Origin: Lucinisca nassula
Lineage: Eukaryota > Mollusca > Bivalvia > Lucinida > Lucinidae
Length of the DNA: 64,000 nt
Direction: 5' to 3'
Assembly (NCBI GenBank): GCA_963580285.1
Contig: CAUZLF010000718.1
Coordinates: 124,001 to 188,000, forward strand
Below, one piece after another: positions 56,643-64,000 of this stretch. Numbering within the stretch: position 1 is the stretch's first letter; each line of letters opens with the position of its first letter. The translations under genes and the position numbers were made by a program. The notes under the pieces are model-generated. The model was not told where the DNA came from. It did no database searches and saw only the letters and a program-made list of their open reading frames with translations.

Positions 56643-58057
56643 CTATCTTATAGACAAAGCTGATGATATGAAGTCACATATTAATCTGGTCTCCTCTGCA
56701 TTTACAGGATTCATTAAACGAGTAAAAGCCGTAGAAGAAGTGGCGGTATTATTGTTTAAATCATGGTATTCTAAATTCAGTTGTAATAATAATTTATTTC
56801 TTATTGATGCAAATTTGCTGCAATGGAGCATGAAATGTTGTTCATCCTCCAGTACGTTACAAGTTGAACAGAGCCTTTCTTCACGGGGAATTTGGGGTCT
56901 GAAATAACGACCTCGTTCAATTAATAATTCATGAGAACTTATTCTAATTTTTGCTAGTTCTCTAGTTTTAGATCTAGATACTCCAAATGACAGATATTTT
57001 TGCAAACCAAACCCGGGGTAAATTTTGGCATATGTATTTAATTTATTATCTTCAACTTGGTTTCTAAGCCGACTTATTTCAGTATTTATGGCTGACAAAT
57101 ATTTGTCAGAGATAATTTCTGAAATATCACAAGACTCAGCATCACATGCTGAAATTGAATATCTGTGTAAAGACTTTTGTACAAAGGAATACCATGACTT
57201 GTGACCTTCATCGAATAAACTTTTATCTAAATCAAATACTTCTTTTATTAATCTATTACCTGGAAGCTCACATAAACGAGCATAATATTTAAATGTCTGA
57301 GAACATATATAATTAATTATTGGTTCTCTACCAAATTCAAGTCTTGATGCCAAATTTGATGACTTTTTATGTACTCCTAACAAATATTTACAAAATCTGT
57401 TGTGTATTTTTTCAAACGGTAAAGTGTCAAGAATTTTGTCTCTGATGTTATAATCACTTATCCAAATCTCTGCCCCGTATGTTAAGATAGGGCGTATTAA
57501 AGTGTCGAACAATTTAAACTTTAAATTATTATTCATTAAGTCAAAATCAAATATTTTAGATTTAAGTGAAAAAACTGCTTTCAAACTCTTTTGGTACATA
57601 TATGATCAGCAGCATGTTTCAAATTCCCATTGTAGGAAAGTAATACGCCGAGGTACTTATATTTATCGACGATTTCAATTTCTGAACCATTTATTTCAAA
57701 ATGCACATCTTTTTTAATCTTTCCTGTACTAAAAATCATTACTTTTGTTTTGGCAGCATTTATCTTAAGCTTCCAGTTATCACAGTATGTCTGCAATGAA
57801 GTCAGGCAGGATTGAAGACCTTCTTTACTCTAAGATAATAATAGCACATCGTCTGCGTACATAAGGCAGTTCAATTTTGTAGAATTTAAAACAATCGGAT
57901 CTGACACCGACGGATCAAATATTTCATCCAAATCATTAATAAAGATGTTAAAAAGAAGGGGACTGAGACTGTCACCTTGGCGTACTCCTCTTTCAGCTCT
58001 ACCAAACTGGGATAAATAGTTATTTTTTTTCACAGCGAACTTTGAATTAGAGTACAT
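56643..58057 (-). pseudogene. LINE C-terminal half with CCHC-like tail
   Basis: Minus strand. 58057-57830: 'GVRQGDSLSPLLFNIFINDL' and 'LMYADDVLLLS', the RT palm with YADD. A TAG follows at 57830, then 57796-57581 ('NWKLKINAAKTKVMIFSTG', 'KYKYLGVLLSYNGNL'), a frameshift near 57590, then 318 residues open to 56643 with 'TLIRPILTYGAEIW', 'IHNRFCKYLLGVHKKSSN' and a zinc-knuckle-like 'CSTCNVLEDEQHFMLHC'. Only two lesions in 1.4 kb, so this is a young 5'-truncated copy. Clade not assigned (I/Ingi- or Tx1-like by feel). Confidence 0.85.
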
Positions 58058-58083
58058 ATGTTTTATAACATATAATTATTTAC

Positions 58084-58560
58084 ATGGCGTCAAACATGGC
58101 TAGCGATACAAAAGCAAGCTTTCCGTCAACAACTGAGTACCGTGCTGTAATTCGGCACTTGTATTTGAAGGGAAGGAAATACCTTTCGAGTTGACCAATA
58201 TTTATGGGTCTTCTGCACCATCCTATGCACAAATTAAATTCTGTGTTGAGGAATTCAAATGCGGAAGAAATCCTTTAGAAGACGAAACCATGCCTAGACG
58301 CCCACCAGATGCCACCGATGAATAAATATGTAACAAAGTACTCTGATAGGCGAAGTAAGGTGGAAGAAATAGCGAATGAATTACACATTTCACATGATAG
58401 CGTTTTAATAATTTTACATGATCGCTTGGGTACGCACAAGCAAACAGCCCGTTGGGTCTCAAAATCCCTTAGCGACGAGCAAATGGCAACCAGAGCATCA
58501 GTACGCAGCGCATTGTTAAAGCGGTTTAGGTCAAAGGAAGATTGGGTTAAGCTAAGATGA
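58084..58560 (+). pseudogene. mariner-like transposase, N-terminal remnant
   Basis: Pieces in different frames: 'YRAVIRHLYLKGRKYL' (58120 on), 'SAPSYAQIKFCVEEFKCGRN' (about 58212) and 'SDRRSKVEEIANELHISHDS' to 'TARWVSKSLSDEQMATRASV' with 'RSALLKRF' (58340-58545). This is the paired helix-turn-helix and linker of a mariner/Tc1-type transposase. At least two frameshifts; the DDD catalytic domain is absent. It abuts the LINE at 58075. Confidence 0.85.
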
Positions 58561-58599
58561 TGAGAAAATGACACTTATCGTGCATAAGCGCCCAGACAA

Positions 58600-59075
58600 G
58601 GGACAGGATTCAGCTGAGCCTGCGCAGACAATTGATGCGGCTAGTTGCAGGACTTCTTGCAGGAAACCTTGAAAAATATGCTTATAACTCAGAGACCGTG
58701 TCTCTAATTTTAGTAGAATGTGTTTTTCTACCTCAAATAAAGTGATTTAAGCCCCCTTGCATGGCGCTCCCTGAAGGTTTCCAGTACATGTCTGATCTGC
58801 AAAGGCTCGGCTGTGCATGCGCAGACAAGTAATGCGGCTAGCTGCATGACTTCTGGCATGGAACCTTGAAAAATATGCTTCTACGAGCTCGTAACTCTAA
58901 TTTAAGTAGATTATGGAGTTGTTTTACCTCAATTAAAGTGATATAAGCCCCCCTATGCGTGGCGCTCCCTGACGTCTCCAGTCTGTGAACTGCAAAGGCT
59001 CAGGCGAGACTGCGCAGACATTTAATGCGGCTAGTTGCGCGACTTCTTGCATGAAACCTCGAAAAATATGCGCAG
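58600..59075. repeat. About 195-bp tandem repeat, 2.5 units
   Basis: 'tgcgcagacaattgatgcgg' (58620), 'tgcgcagacaagtaatgcgg' (58818) and 'tgcgcagacatttaatgcgg' (59011) mark the units. Each holds 'ccttgaaaaatatgcttat' and 'tggcgctccctga'-like words. Confidence 0.8.
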
Positions 59076-60135
59076 TCTCGCCAGAGCATTTGCTGCTCGC
59101 CTATGCGGTGACCATTTTCTCGGGAGCTGACTCAAATATGTCTGGCATATCGTCCGTCATTTTACATGACTTCCGTTGCTGGTTTCCTGTCAGCTATAGG
59201 TAGCATTGCACTAAATGCCGGAGGTGCCGGGTTTTATCACTGTCCCACTGTCCCCTTTGGGACACAGAGCTTTTAGTTGCAGTCTAAATACCTACTCCCA
59301 TACATGAGAGTTCTGCGTTCCAGACATTCATATTTTACATTTATATGCTGATATTTATGTTTTTGTTATTCTTCGGAACGCGAACTCTCATAAGGATTAC
59401 GCCATTTTCTTTTCGTGAGGACCGCTAGACAAACTAGCGCAGCACTTTCAGATTACTTTGAGAGCATTTAAAACGTTGTCATAACAAACTGCCTATGTAA
59501 CTTACATAAGTAATGTTTTAACTCCTCATCTCAACATGAAATATTCCAAAAGTCACTAAATTAAAACTTTAATTAGGCAGTATTCCGTCCCGGTAGTATG
59601 CACCACGCCATTTGTTTACTTCTCAGCCAGGGTCAAAGAAGTCAAATGACGTCATCGGTAAAAGCAAAAACCGGAATACTTTTCTTTTTATTTTTCGAAC
59701 GAACAAGACGGATAGCATTGAAAAAAAGAATAAGTATGTGGAGAGTGAGACAGAATAGCTCGGTGACAAACTCAAGTTAATAAAGGGATATTGAGATTCT
59801 TTTTTCTTTTAAAACCAATGATAAATGTATTAAAAGGTTATCATGGTCTTCACTTCTACTTTACAAATCTTAATAGGCATTTCCCCCACTTAATTCTTTT
59901 CTCTTCATGCGAGAGCTTGGTGCGTGGTTGAGAACAAGAATACAAGGCCCTTGAACGTTAATGTTTTCAAAGTGGTGATTAATGATTGACTAGAAATATC
60001 AGACAAAGAAGCATAGGTGGGCACATTTACAATTTTTTGACACGACCACGACCAACATCCGCATCAACTGAACTACTAAACAACTTAAAAACAAATTATT
60101 TTGTTATGCCTTGGTATGCATCAAGCCATTTGTTT
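59076..60135. other. No gene seen
   Basis: Short inverted words near 59600 and 60120 ('catttgtttacttct' occurs twice). No exon or repeat family identified. Confidence 0.4.
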
Positions 60136-60139
60136 ACTT

Positions 60140-60325
60140 CTCTGACGACAATACTATAAAATGGATAGATTCCTTTCTTTGCTACAGAAAACGAGCTGTT
60201 GTTAATGGTTAACCTTCAAGTTAGGCTCCAATTAAGTCTGGTGTTATACAAGGTACCGTTCTTAGTCCATTGTTGTTCTCTTCGTACATCAGTGATATTT
60301 CAACTGACAATGATTCTGTAATAAG
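60140..60325 (+). pseudogene. LINE reverse transcriptase fragment
   Basis: Plus strand translation 'DDNTIKWIDSFLCYRKRAVV' and then 'SGVIQGTVLSPLLFSSYISD', matching the RT segment before the catalytic box (P/IQGTVLSP). One stop between. Ends before the YADD/FADD region. Confidence 0.65.
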
Positions 60326-60619
60326 ACCGTGTTTACTATAGTTAAATAAGAAAGGCAAATCGAAACCAGATGGATATTGATATATTAGGTTGTTTGGCAA
60401 GAAAATGGGGCAGGAGATTTCGGCTTGTTAAATAAAAAAATATGCAGGCAACCAGAAAAGAAAAAAATCGAGGCTTCTTACACTTATAAGGGAACGGTCC
60501 TCTAAAATGTTGACTCTCATTACTGCATTGGTGTGACCATTCTGATATTCCTGTGGATCTAGGGCGACATGTTAACAGATACACTGGCCTCTGATGATGC
60601 ATTCTGTTAGCTGGTCCGG

Positions 60620-61762
60620 CTGCATAGCAGGATGGACTGATCTTAGATGGGCGTTGCTGCCAAAAGCGATTCAGCCGTTCAGAACTTACTTGAAAGGTAT
60701 TTTAGGAGGGTCCTTTTACCATGTCCACATTTTGGGAATTCAAGTTATCAATGACACAATATATGAAAGGCATTTTAGGAGGTGCGTTTACCATGTCCTC
60801 AGTAAGAGAATTCCAAATATCAACGCTATGATTTTTGAAAGGATCTGCCCGTACTTTTAAATGTGACCTTTAAAACTTGTCCAGGAGTTGATGCTTGTGT
60901 ATGAATAATAAATACGTTGTTCTTGTCAACTTTGTCTATTTTGTGCTATATATTGTACAACTGAATTATACCGGCTCTGTCTCTTCTATATCCCAGGGAT
61001 GGAAATCCTGGTGTCTTTAATTTTTCCGGATAACTCAGATGCTGTCCGCTTTTTGTTTTTACTAGTTGGGTGGCTCGGCGCTGAACATTTTCGATAATAC
61101 TTTTTATCTTTTTTTAAAACATCGGCGACCAAATGGTTTTGGAATATTCGAGGTGAGGTCTCACAAGAGATTTGTACAGATTCAAAAATATTTCCGTGTC
61201 TATGTATGTAAAGGTTCGACAGATTAATCCCACATTTCAGTTTGCTTTATTTACCTTATTATTGATATGTTCTGTGAACTTCAAAGAAGTTTGCATAATA
61301 ACACACAAGTCCTTTTCTGTGGTTACTGTTTCAGCTGTTTTTGACTCTTGGTCAGTTTCCATTTTATATTCATAATGGTAATTGTGGTTTCGGATGTGTA
61401 GGTACTTACACTTCTTGAGGTGATAGTTCATATTCCAAGTTCACATTCCATTCCAAGTTTTTGCCCAATCAAAAGCATTGTTAATACTTGTCTGAACATA
61501 TTCTGTCTGTCTAATTGAGTTTCCCAAGTATTTTAGCATCATCAGCAAAGAGCTTCATACATGCAATAACAACGTCGGGAAGGTCATTTATGAAAAGTAG
61601 ATATAGAATAGGACCCAGGACACTTCCCTGCAGGATACCACTAGTGACTTTTGCCATTTTAGAGTATTTGCCGTTGATAACAACTTTTGGGGTTCTACCC
61701 GACAGAAATTCTTTCATCCATTTAAGTACCATATCCCCAGTCAACAATATTTTATGTGGCAT
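60620..61762 (-). pseudogene. CR1-like LINE remnant
   Basis: Minus strand. 61762-61511: 'DMVLKWMKEFLSGRTPKVVI', 'VTSGILQGSVLGPILYLLFI' and 'MKLFADDAKI'. Then 61431-61237 ('KYLHIRNHNYHYEY', 'KDLCVIMQTSLKFTEHINNK'), followed by 'LVRPHLEYSKTIWSP' and 'IENVQRRATQLV' near 61170-61080 in shifted frames. Fades out by about 60620. Confidence 0.75.
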
Positions 61763-62059
61763 TTTGCCAAAGGCCTTCTTAATAAATTATACTGATGTCT
61801 TCGTTTGCGTCAAGGGCTTCTGTCAATTCCCTCATTAGTTCTAGAAGTTGGTAATACATGAGCGTCCCTTAAGGAACCAATGTTGTGCTTTTGAAAATAA
61901 ATTATTAGTTTGACGTACTTTTCTAATTTCAATTTCTTTCTTCACTTGAGACAATCTCTATCACAGTTAGAATAAAGGAGATAAATTTTCCGGGAAAGTT
62001 TTGGATAACAAATATTTTGATCATTATTTATAGTTCTGTTTAAACTAAAACATGTTTCC

Positions 62060-62545
62060 TAAGCCATACAAAGATCAGGAATCGATACAATTAACTTAAT
62101 TCATCGTTGTCTCACCTCTGTGGTTCTTTGATTTTTGTGTTCACGGAGATGTTGCACTGATGAGTTAGGAGGCCTTCATGCGGACTGAACAAATTATTTG
62201 TCTAAATCGCGACGGAAGTAAGGGCGAGGATTGTGGCCACGTAAAACCGATTTAAGCCCCCCAGTGGAAATCTTCCACTGACCGTTCCAAGGCGGCTCTT
62301 CTGTGGCGATTTATTTATGTTGTTGTTTGTTACTTGCTGTGTGTATCACACTGTGTGTGTCTTTTGGTTTTGGATGGCCATATGGCCATTTTGTGGGAAA
62401 GTAACTGTCCTTATGGCCTTCCTTTGTCTAGGTTTCCATTATGGTATGGTCGCTTAATGTTTGTATTTCTTTCCCTTTGGTGTCTTTTATGGGTGGAGTA
62501 AGTTAATTGTATCAATTCCTGATCTTTGTTTTACTTCTACTTTAC
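62060..62545 (+). mobile_element. Penelope-like 3' fragment
   Basis: Nearly full 3' region: 'gatgagttaggaggccttca', 'ggcggctcttctgtggcgat', 'tgtgggaaagtaactgtcct' and 'gatctttgttttacttctac' at the end. A short reversed copy follows head-to-head at 62545-62605. Confidence 0.75.
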
Positions 62546-62654
62546 TCCACCCATCAAAGACACCAAAGGGAAAGAAACACAAACACCAAGCGACCAGACC
62601 ATCCCTACAAAAGAACACTGCCTTCAAATTTTATAGTAAAGTAGGGCCGTTTAA

Positions 62655-62730
62655 TTCAGGTGGAAAAGAAACTGCAAGGTTCAGTGCTGGGTCCTTTCTT
62701 GTTAGTGATGTATATAAAAGGTAACGTTTT
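62655..62730 (+). pseudogene. Tiny LINE RT fragment
   Basis: 'LQGSVLGPFLLVMYIKG' resembles the QGSVLGP...FVMYIND motif of LINE RT. About 20 residues only. Confidence 0.35.
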
Positions 62731-62963
62731 ATCCTCTCTCGTTCTGCAAACATACATACCAGCGTGCAGCAGCCATGCACCTAACCTGTTTCTTCTAAGT
62801 CAACACTGCCAAAGTAAGAATGATAATTGCCTTACTCCCAATTTATTGTCGGAAAAAATATTAATTTTCTCGGGACACACAAGATCCGAAAATCATTCAT
62901 TTTTTTAGGTTCAGGCTAATGCAGTGATGTTCGATGTTGTATAACATGTATATTTTTATGATG

Positions 62964-62965
<2 letters not shown>

Positions 62966-63014
<49 letters not shown>
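62966..63014. repeat. (CT)n microsatellite
   Basis: About 24 uninterrupted CT units. Confidence 0.98.
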
Positions 63015-63016
<2 letters not shown>

Positions 63017-63838
63017 ACCCTCCTTCGAGTTTCATGTGCATTTGCGCAGTCAGTGGAAGGATAAAAGAAAAATTGTTGGAGATTAAATAATCTGTCCCAC
63101 AGATCTGTTGATAATCGATAAAAGAGTGCTGCTGATACTTTGCATCAGTGTGCATCTGCATCTGCCAAAACAAAACAGGGAGCATATGCAGAGTGAACAT
63201 CTGGGTGTCAAAACGCATGGTGGATTTTTTTTCATGACAACATTATTATGTATTATTTTTAAAAGACAATAATAAAAGGAATATCTTTTGGTTGGTCATC
63301 CCTGGCAATGATCTCGCATAGCATGTTAGACGCACTATCATATGGGGAGTATTTAATCCCCTTCCACCAAACTAGCAGTTCTTCTTTGGGTCATTTCAAT
63401 TATATTTATACTATTCTTAGTGTCGAGTAACCAAACTGCTGAGGTGTACCAACGTTTTGTATGCCACTTCTCTTCTGCTTTCCGCTTTACAAACCCCAGC
63501 CACCTGTTTCCCTTGCTGTGGTGTTTCCGATATTTATATTCCCAGTTGTTGCGTCACATGAAAGAAAAAAAAAACCGTTGAAGAAAAAATCCAATTCCAA
63601 CTTTTAGTCGTATCCAAAGTCACATGACAATTATTTCAAAACAATGGTGGTGGACTTCTGTCAGTCAAGTGATGGTTTGTTTTAATAAGGAATATTCTTA
63701 CATCCACAAAGGTTAGACAGCATTTTTATCACAGATTTCGACTTTTTACAATCTAAGGCATAAATTGGACTTACAAAACAATGGGTATACATGCTAAGTG
63801 AAATTTTTAAAAGTGCTATATGAACTTGTATAAGCCCC
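63015..63838. other. No gene seen
   Basis: AT-rich, no recognised exon or repeat. The short open frames have no motif. Confidence 0.4.
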
Positions 63839-63849
63839 GTGTTAGACGT

Positions 63850-63956
63850 CGCACGGTCACCGGAAAGACCGAAATCACCGAAATCTATCGAAATCACCGA
63901 AATCACCACAGAAATCACCGAAATCACCACGGAAATCACCCTGGGTAGCTCATAAA
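63850..63956. repeat. 9-bp tandem repeat (ACCGAAATC)
   Basis: 'accgaaatc' or 'accacggaaatc' repeated about eight times. Translations give Ile/Ser/Val periodic peptides with no meaning. Confidence 0.88.
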
Positions 63957-63982
63957 TCACCATTGTATGATTGGATGTGTGT

Positions 63983-64000
63983 GGGGGGGGGGGGGGGGGG
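63983..64000. repeat. Terminal poly-G
   Basis: The window ends in a G homopolymer, 18 or more bases; possibly a sequencing artefact or contig edge. Confidence 0.9.

Noticed and set aside
62966..63014. Polypyrimidine tract of a splice acceptor
   Set aside because: It is a simple (CT)n run. An AG follows, but there is no coding frame with support downstream.
63682..63963. Ile/Ser/Val periodic frame
   Set aside because: Translation of the 9-bp ACCGAAATC repeat.

Overview
This is a repeat-rich nuclear window from an animal, most likely a heterodont bivalve mollusc. The evidence is AT-rich sequence, spliced exons with GT-AG borders, tRNA-derived SINEs, several LINE clades, a Penelope-like element, and dense palindromic MITEs and tandem arrays of a style I associate with clams and dreissenid mussels. 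The organism call is inference from repeat style. No bacterial gene, operon, CRISPR array or riboswitch is present.

The one host gene I recognise is RCC1L (RCC1-like mitochondrial guanine-exchange-like protein, formerly WBSCR16) on the minus strand. Three coding exons are visible at 14482-14257, 7020-6793 and 2767-2639. All joints are phase 1, and the rest of the gene lies beyond the left edge. Its introns (about 7.2 and 4.0 kb) are almost entirely transposon and satellite. Two introns begin with a minisatellite touching the splice donor.

Layout: 1-1960, an element carrying an array of 128-bp units, each with an AGGTCAnnnTGACCT-type palindrome. 2.0-14.5 kb, RCC1L exons among MITEs, SINEs and 166-bp arrays. 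14.7-19.8 kb, two large arrays. 21.0-25.2 kb, a transposon with about 1.1-kb terminal inverted repeats. 25.2-40 kb, MITEs and a set of related elements whose ends are arrays of a short 'word'. 40.4-50.9 kb, Penelope-like pieces plus an exactly repeated 3.1-kb block with a PHD/endonuclease/RT LINE interrupted by a SINE. 51-54.7 kb, LINE remnants and another word-array element, then a 23-base N gap. 55-56.4 kb, a small TIR element carrying a THAP-domain reading frame. 56.6-62.6 kb, LINE and mariner remnants. 62.6-64 kb, simple repeats ending in poly-G.

The strongest candidate for something undescribed is the word-array family. At least four sub-families (27730-29116 and 37804-39365; 29544-30448; 31118-32336; 53431-54674) have one end starting GAATCCGGG-like and the other GGT. 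Where measurable they make 8-9-bp target duplications, and both ends carry arrays of the same short word. The words differ between sub-families but resemble one another.
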